From the NCBI GenBank assembly GCA_902793295.1, contig CADBDA010000015.1:1-64000 (forward strand): a stretch of 64,000 nucleotides of DNA. The letters run 5' to 3'. Positions within the stretch are counted from its first letter, which is position 1; each line of letters begins with the position of its first letter. Shown here one piece after another: positions 1 through 6,967 of the stretch. Source of the DNA: an uncultured Bacteroidota bacterium (GTDB lineage: Bacteria; Bacteroidota; Bacteroidia; Bacteroidales; P3). Position numbers and translations under genes: made by a program. The notes beneath the pieces are model-generated. The model was given only the letters and a program-made list of their open reading frames with translations. It ran no database searches and was not told the DNA's origin.

Positions 1-143
1 ATAGCATTGTCGTGGTCGAAAAGCCCCCTCTCGCATTTGGCTATCGAAACGACGATGCCACACAGCACGGCGAGTATCAAGATAACTTTCTTTATATTGC
101 TTTTCTTCTTGGTCGATTTCTTCCTCGGATGTGCTTTTTTCAT
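1..143 (-). CDS. Partial membrane-anchored protein, N-terminus only
   Basis: The gene runs off the left edge. The 47 visible residues begin MKKAHPRKKSTKKKSNIKK, a very basic N-terminus, followed by one hydrophobic segment (about residues 19-35) and then KCERGLF. This fits a signal anchor or signal peptide with the N-terminus in the cytoplasm. The DNA of the hydrophobic part resembles the signal-peptide DNA of the lipoprotein genes at 1966-2763 and 4506-5051, so it may belong to the same local family. The residue before the cysteine is Lys, so a lipobox is unlikely. Function cannot be called from this fragment. Confidence 0.6.
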   Translation of the reverse strand, partial: MKKAHPRKKSTKKKSNIKKVILILAVLCGIVVSIAKCERGLFDHDNA

Positions 144-190
144 ATACCTTTTATATAATATGCTATGCATCAATCTTTGGCGGGTTTTGT

Positions 191-217
191 TTCGGCGCGG
201 CGGTAAACCGCCGCGAA
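191..217. repeat. GC-rich palindromic hairpin downstream of the WG-repeat gene
   Basis: CGCGGCGGT (196-204) and ACCGCCGCG (207-215) form a 9-bp perfect stem with a 2-nt loop, extendable by TTC/GAA on the outside with a small bulge. It lies between the end of the WG-repeat gene (261) and the start of the edge gene (143). No U-tract follows, so it is not a classical intrinsic terminator; a weak terminator or mRNA 3'-end stabiliser is possible. Similar GC-rich hairpins lie at 5099-5131 and 5457-5483. Confidence 0.55.
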
Positions 218-260
218 GAACAGGAATCCTCGTGCAAGTTTGTCTTCCATTTCTCGTTCT

Positions 261-1184
261 CTACCAACGAAGCCAGTCGCCCCGTTTCATCAGTTTGTCA
301 ATTAGTGTTGCCTTGGTCACGGGCTTCTGTATCTCGAAGATGCCGGAGGGGTTGATGAAGCCGTGCGTGTCGCCGATACGGGCATAGGCAAGACCTTCGG
401 AGAAGGAGTGCAGATTATCGAAACGGACATCGATGATGAGGTTGCCCGCCTTGTCGATGGCTCCGCTTTTGTTGCCAATCTTGACGATGGAGCGTCCTTC
501 GATGAGGGTGTCGACGTGGTCGAATCTCTCGCCGAGCAGCACCACGTCGTGACCGTCGTGGTCGATGAAGCGCCATTTGCCCTCTTTCTTCGCTGGCGCC
601 AACCCTTCGGAGAAGGACTCGGTCTCGTCGAATTCGGGTGCTATGGCGAATTTGCCTTCCTTGTTGACGAACCCGCACTTGTCCCCGTCGTTAACGACGA
701 CAGGCATAAGGTCTTCCTCGAAGGTGTAGGCAAAGCTGAACTTTGGCTTTATTACCAGTTTGCCGGTCCTGTCGATGGCACCGTATCGCCAATCGCCATC
801 TCCAACGATGAATTCGGCGGCCGCCAGCCCGCAGGAGAAGTTCTCCACGTCGGTACAGTCCTCGCCGAACTCGGCGAGGACTCTGTCGTTCCTGTCTATG
901 ATGTGGAAGCCGTCGCCGATAGAGCATACTGCCACTCCCTCGGTGAAGGCAAGGGCGAAGTCGTACTGCGGCTTGATCACCATCTTGCCGTAGCGGTCGA
1001 TGAAACCGTACTTATTGTTGACCTCGACGGCCGCCAGCCCCTCAGAGAAGCCGGATGCTGCGGTGTACTGCGGTGCGATGGCAATATGCCCTTGCCGGTC
1101 GATGTATCCCCATTTGTTCTTTATCAGCACCGCCGCAAGCCCGTCAGAGAAGAGCCAGGGGGAGCCTGCCAAACTGTTCTTCAT
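261..1184 (-). CDS. WG-repeat protein
   Basis: A 307-residue protein made of about eight degenerate WG (KWG) repeats of 35-45 residues. Each has the pattern F(S/T)EGLA-V, then KWG/KYG-(Y/F)ID-(R/K)-G, then IxPQ(Y/F)D; clear copies start near residues 12, 47, 82, 125, 150, 186, 225 and 265. No signal peptide or membrane segment is visible, so a cytoplasmic location is likely. WG-repeat proteins are beta-rich and usually of unknown function, often in sensing or adhesion proteins. It starts 3 bp after the stop of the zinc-ribbon gene upstream (1188-1460), so the two are almost certainly cotranscribed. A larger reading frame on the opposite strand here is a shadow. Confidence 0.85.
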   Translation of the reverse strand: MKNSLAGSPWLFSDGLAAVLIKNKWGYIDRQGHIAIAPQYTAASGFSEGLAAVEVNNKYGFIDRYGKMVIKPQYDFALAFTEGVAVCSIGDGFHIIDRNDRVLAEFGEDCTDVENFSCGLAAAEFIVGDGDWRYGAIDRTGKLVIKPKFSFAYTFEEDLMPVVVNDGDKCGFVNKEGKFAIAPEFDETESFSEGLAPAKKEGKWRFIDHDGHDVVLLGERFDHVDTLIEGRSIVKIGNKSGAIDKAGNLIIDVRFDNLHSFSEGLAYARIGDTHGFINPSGIFEIQKPVTKATLIDKLMKRGDWLRW

Positions 1185-1187
1185 AGG

Positions 1188-1460
1188 CTATTCTTTTTGC
1201 CAGCGTTTGAGCTGGGGGAAGTACTGGCGGAGCTGCTCGCGGTATTCATCGGCGGTGAGGTGCTGGCCGGTATTCTGGTTAAACTGGTCGACAAACTGGA
1301 CACAGAAGTCTATCATCTGCTCCATGGTGCAGTCCTGCGTGAAGTGGCCATCGGCGAAGCAGTACTTGCAGTAGTCGGGGTTCTCGCTCGCCACCTCGTC
1401 GGTCAACGGCATGCCGCAGCTCTGGCAAAAATGCTGATATTCGGGAAAGGGATTATCCAT
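1188..1460 (-). CDS. Zinc-ribbon domain protein, copy 1
   Basis: A 90-residue cytoplasmic protein with two CxxC pairs (C12/C15 in FCQSCGMPL and C31/C34 in YCKYCFADG), spaced as in the small putative zinc-ribbon family. The remaining residues, from about 45, are predicted helical and end in a Lys/Arg/Trp-rich tail (LKRWQKE). It is a close paralogue of the protein at 5145-5417: same length and more than 75% identical by eye. Its ATG overlaps the end of the 46-residue ORF upstream by 8 bases (ATGGATAA), which suggests translational coupling. The four Cys support metal binding, but the role is unknown. Confidence 0.85.
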   Translation of the reverse strand: MDNPFPEYQHFCQSCGMPLTDEVASENPDYCKYCFADGHFTQDCTMEQMIDFCVQFVDQFNQNTGQHLTADEYREQLRQYFPQLKRWQKE

Positions 1461-1593
1461 TGTTTTTATCTTTATTTTTCTTCGTTTTTATTAAATAGGC
1501 TCCCAAGATGGCTGTCAGACCACCAACGATTGCAGCAAACACACCGCAATATATCGCTATGTGGTATCCATCTATATTTGTTGTGATTTCCAT
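1453..1593 (-). CDS. Small single-pass membrane protein
   Basis: A 46-residue ORF starting MEITTNIDGYHIAIYCGVFA, with one hydrophobic helix (about residues 11-35, containing GG and GA pairs) and a very basic C-terminal tail (IKTKKNKDKNNG). By the positive-inside rule the tail should be cytoplasmic. It fills the space between the transketolase-tail ORF (1600-1908, 6 bp upstream) and zinc-ribbon copy 1, whose start it overlaps. In the paralogous block at 5145-5877 this position is taken by dgkA, which is also a membrane protein but not similar. No family recognised; support comes from tight packing and the coherent membrane-protein composition. Confidence 0.55.
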   Translation of the reverse strand: MEITTNIDGYHIAIYCGVFAAIVGGLTAILGAYLIKTKKNKDKNNG

Positions 1594-1599
1594 ATTCGT

Positions 1600-1908
1600 T
1601 TATTTACGGGTTAATACTTTGTGAACTATCTCGACGATGTCGGCGGCGCGGAGGTGGTAGTTGGTGAGCATCTCGTCGGGGGTGCCGCTCTCACCGAACT
1701 TGTCGTCCTCGGCCCTGAAGGCGGTGTCGAACTCGTCCTTGCCTTTGCGCCAGAGCTCGTGGTCGACGGGCAGCTCGGCGGTGCGCTTGCCGAAGGTGGT
1801 CATGTACTCGTAATGGGGCGCGTTCGCTCGTCGGGCTCGTCGGGCTCGCGGGCCATAGCAGGCCGCGCGGCCGACGGTGACGTCGGGAATCTGTGCTGTG
1901 AGTTCCAT
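1600..1908 (-). pseudogene. Chimeric ORF ending in a duplicated transketolase tail
   Basis: A 102-residue ORF whose last 36 residues (from about 67, starting DDKFGESGTPDE) match the last 36 residues of the transketolase C-terminal subunit at 5884-6837 at 31 of 36 positions. The DNA is also near-identical, with a run of more than 30 identical bases around 1626-1665 and 5913-5948. The first two thirds, including an Arg/Ala-rich stretch encoded by a short CTCGTCGGG-type repeat near 1827-1853, do not resemble transketolase. It lacks every catalytic part of the enzyme. I read it as a remnant of a partial duplication fused to unrelated sequence; a small expressed protein cannot be excluded. Confidence 0.6.
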
Positions 1909-1965
1909 AATGTTTTTGTTTTATTGGTTAGATTTGAGGTTTAAATTATTCTCCGTTCCGTTTGG

Positions 1966-2763
1966 CTATTTCTTTTTCTTCGGGCGGACTTTGTGATATT
2001 CGGGATTCATACCTGGGTCTCTACCCGTAATAAAAAACCATCCATCTGCACCCCAAAGCTGGTCACCACCGGGATACCAGCGTGGATGTGTTTTGTAGAT
2101 ATACGGTTTGCCCAATTCGCCATACGCATAATTGTAAGGATAGATATATATCATTCCGGTTGCCCCTTCTTCGTATGCGTTATAGTAAATTGCGTCCGAC
2201 CACAAGCCTGCCAGCAGATTGTCGTGCGACAAACACATCCCGCAAGTAGGGATAATCGTTGTGTCGTCAAGCGTGCGGGTGGCACAATAGTCGCCCATCG
2301 CAAGTTCGACAATATCTCCCGCGCCCTCGAATCTATAGAAACCAGACTCTTCCATGAATTCATCGAAACCAAAGTCTGTTCCTTCGGCATATTTTCGGAC
2401 GATGGCCGAATCTTTTTCATTAGGCTTACGTTCAATGCGTTTTAGTTGATACTGCTCACGGACACGTGAGGCCGCCTCGAATTCTGCCTGACTAATTCTA
2501 ACGTCTTCCCACACCATACCGTTTTGTGTCACCTCAACCGCCAGTTCCACAAAGGCTGTATCCGAAAGAGGGATGGTGTCGGTGGTACATACGGTGTCCT
2601 CTGTATTTCTGGTGTTGTCTCCGCCCTTGCATCCGGCCATCATCGCCACGGCGCACAGCACCGCGAGGGTGAAGGAAGTCTGGTGGACTTGGTGACTAAA
2701 GGGGACAAAGTCGTTAAAAACTTTCGATAGTGCAGCGGAGAACAATTTGAATGCTTTCTTCAT
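1966..2763 (-). CDS. Lipoprotein with an interrupted signal peptide, function unknown
   Basis: 265 residues. The lipobox MAGC puts the lipidated Cys at residue 45, unusually far in. Comparison with the lipoprotein at 4506-5051 shows the reason: both start MKKAF and both continue TLA(V/M)LCAVAMMAGC, but here about 26 extra residues (KLFSAALSK...HQTSF) lie between the two halves. The mature part is acidic at first, then rich in Tyr, Trp and Gly, with a possible Cys pair in CGMCLSHDN and a Lys-rich end (RPKKKK). No family recognised. Probably outer-membrane or periplasmic if the long n-region is tolerated; otherwise export may be impaired. Confidence 0.7.
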   Translation of the reverse strand: MKKAFKLFSAALSKVFNDFVPFSHQVHQTSFTLAVLCAVAMMAGCKGGDNTRNTEDTVCTTDTIPLSDTAFVELAVEVTQNGMVWEDVRISQAEFEAASRVREQYQLKRIERKPNEKDSAIVRKYAEGTDFGFDEFMEESGFYRFEGAGDIVELAMGDYCATRTLDDTTIIPTCGMCLSHDNLLAGLWSDAIYYNAYEEGATGMIYIYPYNYAYGELGKPYIYKTHPRWYPGGDQLWGADGWFFITGRDPGMNPEYHKVRPKKKK

Positions 2764-2811
2764 TTTTGTAAAACTGAATAGTGAAGATTGTGTTGTTGTG
2801 GTTTCAGCGGT

Positions 2812-4269
2812 TCATTCCGTGACGGCGAAGCCGCCGAACGTGGCGACCCATAGATGCCCTTCGTGGTCCAGATGGATATCCTCGATGTAGGAGTCTGGCA
2901 GCAGGGAATTCTCAGGTGTGTAGAGCTCCCATTTGTCTTGTGCTATGTTGTACATCAACAACCCTATATGATATACGGAAATCCACAACTCGCCGCGTTT
3001 CTCGTCAAGTTCGATGTCGGCAACGCTGCATTCCTTCCAGTTTTTCAGCAACGGACACTCATATTCGTGCCATTTGCCTTCGCTGTCGAAGCATCTGATG
3101 GCGTTGGTCGGCTTGTCATCACTGCCGTATACCGACATCCAGAGGTTGCCCTTGCTGTCCTCGAGCATTTCATCGAGTGTTATGTCTTTGATGCCGAATG
3201 GAGTGTCTTCAAAGGTCTCGGGGCTACCGTCAACCATAACGACGCTGCCTTTGCTGGTGCCAATCCATTTGCGGTTGCGGCTGTCGACGAATACGTTGAA
3301 GATATTGTTCCAGGGCAGGGGGTGGTTGATGGAGTCGACAACAATCCAGTTATTGTCGGCATACCGATAGGCTCCGTGGAATGTTGGCACCCACAGGTTG
3401 CCCTGTTTGTCGCGGCCGAAGCCGGTGCACCAGCCTATTGGAGAGTTGTTCTTGTCGAAATGGGTCCATTGGTCGCCATCAATGATGAACAGGTCACATC
3501 CCTGCGAAACCCACAGTCGCCCCTCGCTGTCGGTGGCCAACGCCATAATGGCGTGCAAATCATTGGGATCCCTCGGATCAGTCGTCAGGGGCGAGTTTTT
3601 CTGGTTGTAAACTTTCATCTTGCCATCTTTCAGGCAAACAAGCCCTTGGTCTGTCCCCATCCAAATGGCACCCGAGGGGTCTTCGCACACAGCCCTCGAC
3701 ATATTCCACGGCAGGTCGGAGTTGGCGGTATTGTAGGTCTTGAAGGTGTGGCTGAGTTTTCTATCCGTTTTCTTCGGTTCCTTGGCAGGCTCGTTGTCGC
3801 GCTGCGAGAACGACAGCCGTTGAATATAGAAGCGGTCGCCTTCAAACTGCAAGAGCAGCTGCACCGACTGGTAGCCGCCATCGCCCACGGCAGGTTTCCA
3901 CATAATACTGTTCACGGCCTCTTGCAGCCGGAGTTTTTTCGACTTCACATTCGTCTGGTTGTCGGCGCTAAGCAGTTGCGCCCGTCCCGTTGAGTCGACA
4001 AGTATCTGGACATATATGTCTCCCTGTATCTTGTTGAGCGATTTCTGGTCGAAAGCCGTCAACAGACGCGACGCCATATCGTATGGCGGCTCGGCCTGCG
4101 GATTGCCGCAGTCGAGGCAGAACTGGCTTACTTTCAACTCGTAATGCTCCTTGAAAAGATATTGCGCCTTGGAGGGAACCAGGATGCACATCAAGCTTAG
4201 GAATAGTGTTGCCCTTACAGCGGCCATAGCCCATTTTTTCGTGACCCGGTTTTGTTTCGGTTGGTTCAT
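2812..4269 (-). CDS. Secreted two-component-regulator-propeller protein with TonB-C-like domain
   Basis: 485 residues. A basic N-terminus and hydrophobic stretch ending PSKAQ (about residue 36) form a Sec signal peptide. Residues about 80-150 (GDIYVQILVDSTGRAQLL...IMWKPAV) resemble the TonB C-terminal / energy-transducer fold, with the typical end 'W.PA'. From about 180 to the end there are repeated propeller blades of the Reg_prop type: I(W/S)MGTDQGL, LWVSQGCDLF, LWVPTFHGAYRY, KWIGTSKGSV, LWMSVYGSD, LWISVYHIGL and LWVATFGGF. Such propellers are the periplasmic sensor of hybrid two-component systems, but no kinase part follows here. A free-standing periplasmic ligand-binding protein is likely. 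It is separated from its neighbours by 48 bp downstream and 236 bp upstream. Confidence 0.8.
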   Translation of the reverse strand: MNQPKQNRVTKKWAMAAVRATLFLSLMCILVPSKAQYLFKEHYELKVSQFCLDCGNPQAEPPYDMASRLLTAFDQKSLNKIQGDIYVQILVDSTGRAQLLSADNQTNVKSKKLRLQEAVNSIMWKPAVGDGGYQSVQLLLQFEGDRFYIQRLSFSQRDNEPAKEPKKTDRKLSHTFKTYNTANSDLPWNMSRAVCEDPSGAIWMGTDQGLVCLKDGKMKVYNQKNSPLTTDPRDPNDLHAIMALATDSEGRLWVSQGCDLFIIDGDQWTHFDKNNSPIGWCTGFGRDKQGNLWVPTFHGAYRYADNNWIVVDSINHPLPWNNIFNVFVDSRNRKWIGTSKGSVVMVDGSPETFEDTPFGIKDITLDEMLEDSKGNLWMSVYGSDDKPTNAIRCFDSEGKWHEYECPLLKNWKECSVADIELDEKRGELWISVYHIGLLMYNIAQDKWELYTPENSLLPDSYIEDIHLDHEGHLWVATFGGFAVTE

Positions 4270-4505
4270 ATTTTCTTGTTATATTTGTTGATGAAGTCTC
4301 TTTTTCGAAAAAAATTATTCTGTTTTCCCTATATGTAGCATTTTTTGCTCTTTTTTTACAGGAAGCAGAAATTATTTTTCGTATCTTTGTCGAAAGGACC
4401 GGATATAAAAGGCCAGCGCATCGATAGCGCTCGTGGTCGATGCGTTTGGCTCTCGGCGACGTCAAGTGGTATGGCTGCCGGATTTGATGAGGCAACGGTC
4501 TTCAA

Positions 4506-5051
4506 CTAATTGTTATAAAGATTCTTCAAAAACAACAGTTTTTCTTCCTCTGTCCATTTGTCGGTGTGGTTTATTGAGTAATTGCTGACGTTTCCATTAC
4601 TTTTCACTCCAACAAGGAAGTATGTATTTGCGGTTTTGCTGTAAAAGCGATAGATGATGTATTGGTTGGCAGTATCCGTTCCGATAAACTGATTTTCATA
4701 CCCGTGTGACTTGAAATAGTCGGCTTCCCACTCGTAAAAAGCCATCAAGAAATCAAGCCCCTTCAGCGCACCGTCTTTGTTGAATTCATATTGGTCTGTT
4801 CTGCCAAACGCCACGGCGACAATCACGCTATCCTTGTTTATGAAGAATTGCTGCCGTCCAGATTGGTTGTATCCCCATTTTTCCCATTTTCCAGGAATGG
4901 ATACCTGGCCGTAAGGTAATACAAAATAGTCCGTTGCATTTTTCTTCGCATCATATTCGCCACCTACTATCGTTGAGGTATAGCTTGAAACGCATCCGGC
5001 CATCATCGCCACGGCGCACAGCATCGCGAGGGTTAAAAATGCTTTCTTCAT
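4506..5051 (-). CDS. Small lipoprotein, function unknown
   Basis: 181 residues counted from the MKKAF start; an ATG two codons upstream (5057) would give 183. The signal peptide MKKAFLTLAMLCAVAMMAGC has a lipobox with Cys at 20. Its DNA (about 4990-5051) is nearly identical to the corresponding part of the gene at 1966-2763, while the mature domains differ. The mature part has alternating aromatic and Gly/Asn residues and no family I recognise; a PsbP-like or other small beta-domain is possible. It is bounded upstream by the hairpin at 5099-5131. Confidence 0.75.
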   Translation of the reverse strand: MKKAFLTLAMLCAVAMMAGCVSSYTSTIVGGEYDAKKNATDYFVLPYGQVSIPGKWEKWGYNQSGRQQFFINKDSVIVAVAFGRTDQYEFNKDGALKGLDFLMAFYEWEADYFKSHGYENQFIGTDTANQYIIYRFYSKTANTYFLVGVKSNGNVSNYSINHTDKWTEEEKLLFLKNLYNN

Positions 5052-5098
5052 ATACATTATATATTATTGGTTGAACTTCGGTTTCCCGCCGTGGTTTG

Positions 5099-5131
5099 TT
5101 GAGGCCCCGCGCCTCCGGCGCGGGGCCTCAA
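5099..5131. repeat. Long GC-rich palindrome between zinc-ribbon copy 2 and the lipoprotein
   Basis: A 15-bp perfect stem, TTGAGGCCCCGCGCC with its exact complement, closes a 3-nt loop. It sits 14 bp past the stop of the zinc-ribbon gene in the direction of transcription. It shares the core CCCGCGCC / GGCGCGGG with the hairpin at 5457-5483, which lies just upstream of the same gene, so the gene is bracketed by related palindromes. There is no U-tract. Confidence 0.7.
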
Positions 5132-5144
5132 CGTCCACCGCAGG

Positions 5145-5417
5145 CTACTCTTTGCGCCAGCGCTTGAGCGTCGGGAAGTACTGCCGCAGGCCCTCGCGGT
5201 ACTCCTCGGCGGTGAGGTTCTGTCCGGTGTTCTTGTTGAACTCGTCGACGAACTGCACACAGAATTCAATCATCTCGTCCATTGTGCATTCCTGCGTGAA
5301 GTGGCCGTCGGCGAAGCAGTACTTGCAGTAGTCGGGATTGTCGCTCATGACCTCGTCGCTCAGGGGCATGCCGCAACTTTGGCAGAAGTGTTGGATTTCA
5401 GGAAAGGGATTGTCCAT
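5145..5417 (-). CDS. Zinc-ribbon domain protein, copy 2
   Basis: 90 residues from the ATG that gives MDNPFPEIQHFCQSCGMP; an in-frame extension to 5483 would run through the hairpin and is rejected. The CxxC pairs at 12/15 and 31/34 match copy 1 (1188-1460), as does the C-terminal helical region ending LKRWRKE. It probably binds one zinc ion in the cytoplasm; role unknown. It follows dgkA by 76 bp that contain a GC-rich hairpin, and another related hairpin follows its stop. This arrangement suggests a duplicated or mobile unit. Confidence 0.85.
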   Translation of the reverse strand: MDNPFPEIQHFCQSCGMPLSDEVMSDNPDYCKYCFADGHFTQECTMDEMIEFCVQFVDEFNKNTGQNLTAEEYREGLRQYFPTLKRWRKE

Positions 5418-5456
5418 AGTTTTTGTCCTTATTGGGTTGTTTTTATTTGTTTGATA

Positions 5457-5483
5457 ATGTCCCGCGCCGAAGGCGCGGGACAT
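5457..5483. repeat. GC-rich palindrome upstream of zinc-ribbon copy 2
   Basis: ATGTCCCGCGCC and GGCGCGGGACAT form a perfect 12-bp stem with a 3-nt loop (GAA). It lies between dgkA (stop at 5494) and the zinc-ribbon start (5417) and shares an 8-bp arm core with the hairpin at 5099-5131. It may cut or stabilise the message between dgkA and the zinc-ribbon gene. Confidence 0.7.
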
Positions 5484-5493
5484 TGAAGGGGTG

Positions 5494-5877
5494 TCAGTTT
5501 AGAATCAATGAGAGGATTTTCGGCAAGAAGATAATCAATCCTACGATGGCAGCCGCTATGGCAGTTAAGAGTACCGCCGCTGCTCCAAGGTCTTTGATGT
5601 CCCGCTTGCGGTCGTCCCGTTCGGCCTTGACAAAGTCGGCGGTTCGCTCAAGTGACGAGTTGATGGCCTCCGCACAGAGAACCATCTCGATTACTATCGT
5701 CACCGCTATCCACTCATAGGCCGAGATGCGAAAAACGAATCCTGCAATTACGACGCAGATGGCCGCAAAGGCGTGAATCCGTGAGTTGTGCTCTTCGCGA
5801 AACAGGACACGCAGCCCCGCAAAGGCATAGCGGAAACTCTTTATCCGTTTCTTTATAGAAAACCTTTCGTTGTTCAT
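5494..5877 (-). CDS. dgkA: Diacylglycerol/undecaprenol kinase family protein
   Basis: 127 residues, the usual length of the DgkA family of integral-membrane lipid kinases. An amphipathic N-terminus (FSIKKRIKSFRYAFAGLRVLF) is followed by three hydrophobic segments (about 33-50, 54-70 and 95-118). The family signature is present as EAINSSLERTADFV (about 68-81), containing the Glu and Asn that bind Mg-ATP. The Gram-positive-type homologues phosphorylate undecaprenol and the E. coli enzyme diacylglycerol; the sequence does not decide which. It starts 6 bp after the transketolase subunit stop and is in the same operon. Confidence 0.88.
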   Translation of the reverse strand: MNNERFSIKKRIKSFRYAFAGLRVLFREEHNSRIHAFAAICVVIAGFVFRISAYEWIAVTIVIEMVLCAEAINSSLERTADFVKAERDDRKRDIKDLGAAAVLLTAIAAAIVGLIIFLPKILSLILN

Positions 5878-5883
5878 GTGGTG

Positions 5884-6837
5884 TTACTTGCGTTTCAGCA
5901 CCGCGTGTACCTTCTCGACGATGTCGGCGGCGCGGAGGTGGTAGTTGGTAAGCATCTCGTCGGGCGTGCCGCTCTCGCCGAAGCGGTCGTCCACGGCCAC
6001 ATACTCCATCGGCGTGGGGCAGTGCAGGGCGAGGGTCTGGGCCACGCTGTCGCCGAGGCCGCCGTTGAAGAGGTGCTCCTCGCAGGTCACCACGGCGCGG
6101 GTCTTCTTGGCGCTGCGGACGATGGCCTCCACGTCGAGCGGCTTGATGGTGTGGATGTTGATGACTTCGGCGCTGATGCCTTCCTTCTCCAGCAGCTCGG
6201 CGGCCTGCAGGGCTTCCCATACAAGGTGGCCGCAGGCGAAGAGGGTCACGTCCTTGCCCTCGCTCAGCAGCTGGGCTTTGCCAATCTGGAACTTCTCATT
6301 CTCCGGCAGGAAGCAGGCCATCTTCGAGCGGCCCAGGCGCAGGTAGACGGGTCCGTCATATTCGGCGGCGGCCAGCGTGGCGGCCTTGGCCTGGTTGAAG
6401 TCGGCGGGCACGAGGACGGTCATATTGGGCAGCACCTTCATCAGGGCGATGTCCTCCATCGTCTGGTGCGTGGCGCCGTCCTCGCCGAGCGAGATGCCGG
6501 CGTGCGAGCCGCAGATCTTGACGTTTTTGTTCGAGTAGCACACCACCTGGCGGATCTGATCGTAGACGCGGCCGGTGACGAACTCGGCGAAGCCACCCAG
6601 GAAGGGCACCTTGCCACAGAGGCTCAGACCGGCGGCGATGCCGACCATATTGGCCTCGGCGATGCCACACTGGATGAAGCGCTCGGGGAACTCCTTGGCG
6701 AAGCCGTCCATCTTCACGCTGCCTTTCACGTCGGCGCTCAGCGCCACGACATTCTCATTGCGCTTGCCAGCTTCCACAAGGCCTTCGCCCATACCGGCGC
6801 GCAGTTCTTTCATTGATTGTTTTTCGTAGTGGGTCAT
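5884..6837 (-). CDS. Transketolase, C-terminal subunit
   Basis: 317 residues: the pyrimidine-binding and C-terminal domains of a split transketolase (or DXS-like transketolase family protein). The conserved Glu that activates thiamine diphosphate lies in CGIAEANMVGIAAG, and the family pattern GSHAGISLGEDGATHQ is intact. The C-terminal domain starts near residue 190. The partner subunit with the ThDP/Mg-binding domain is encoded at 10098-10949 on the same strand, about 3.3 kb upstream, whereas in most genomes the two genes are adjacent. The last 36 codons are duplicated at 1600-1708. Confidence 0.92.
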   Translation of the reverse strand: MTHYEKQSMKELRAGMGEGLVEAGKRNENVVALSADVKGSVKMDGFAKEFPERFIQCGIAEANMVGIAAGLSLCGKVPFLGGFAEFVTGRVYDQIRQVVCYSNKNVKICGSHAGISLGEDGATHQTMEDIALMKVLPNMTVLVPADFNQAKAATLAAAEYDGPVYLRLGRSKMACFLPENEKFQIGKAQLLSEGKDVTLFACGHLVWEALQAAELLEKEGISAEVINIHTIKPLDVEAIVRSAKKTRAVVTCEEHLFNGGLGDSVAQTLALHCPTPMEYVAVDDRFGESGTPDEMLTNYHLRAADIVEKVHAVLKRK

Positions 6838-6874
6838 TGTTATTATTTTTTTTGATTATTTGTTTCTGTTTTTT

Positions 6875-6967
6875 ATGGGTTTAATAGGTTTGATGGGTTT
6901 AATGGGTTCAATAGGCAATAGATTATCTTTGCCCATTAGCCCCATTCTGCTCATTAAACCCATTATT
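6875..6967. repeat. 9-bp tandem repeats in inverted orientation at the end of the four-helix-bundle gene
   Basis: Five tandem 9-mers of the type ATGGGTTTA run 6875-6919 on the plus strand. Four more of the same sequence on the minus strand (6932-6967) encode the protein tail NGFNEQNGANG of the gene that ends at 6923. The two sets face each other and can pair into a long imperfect stem around a loop of about 12 nt. Besides a slippage-prone tract, it could act as a terminator or attenuator before the transketolase subunit gene downstream. Confidence 0.65.

Noticed and set aside
363..1586. Plus-strand ORF of 407 codons
   Set aside because: It is antisense to the WG-repeat and zinc-ribbon genes, whose repeats and Cys motifs are clear on the minus strand.
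4382..4389. Plus-strand TATCTTTG in the gap upstream of the propeller gene
   Set aside because: It matches the -7 box, but no -33 box at 19-21 bp and no plus-strand gene follow, so a functional promoter is not supported.
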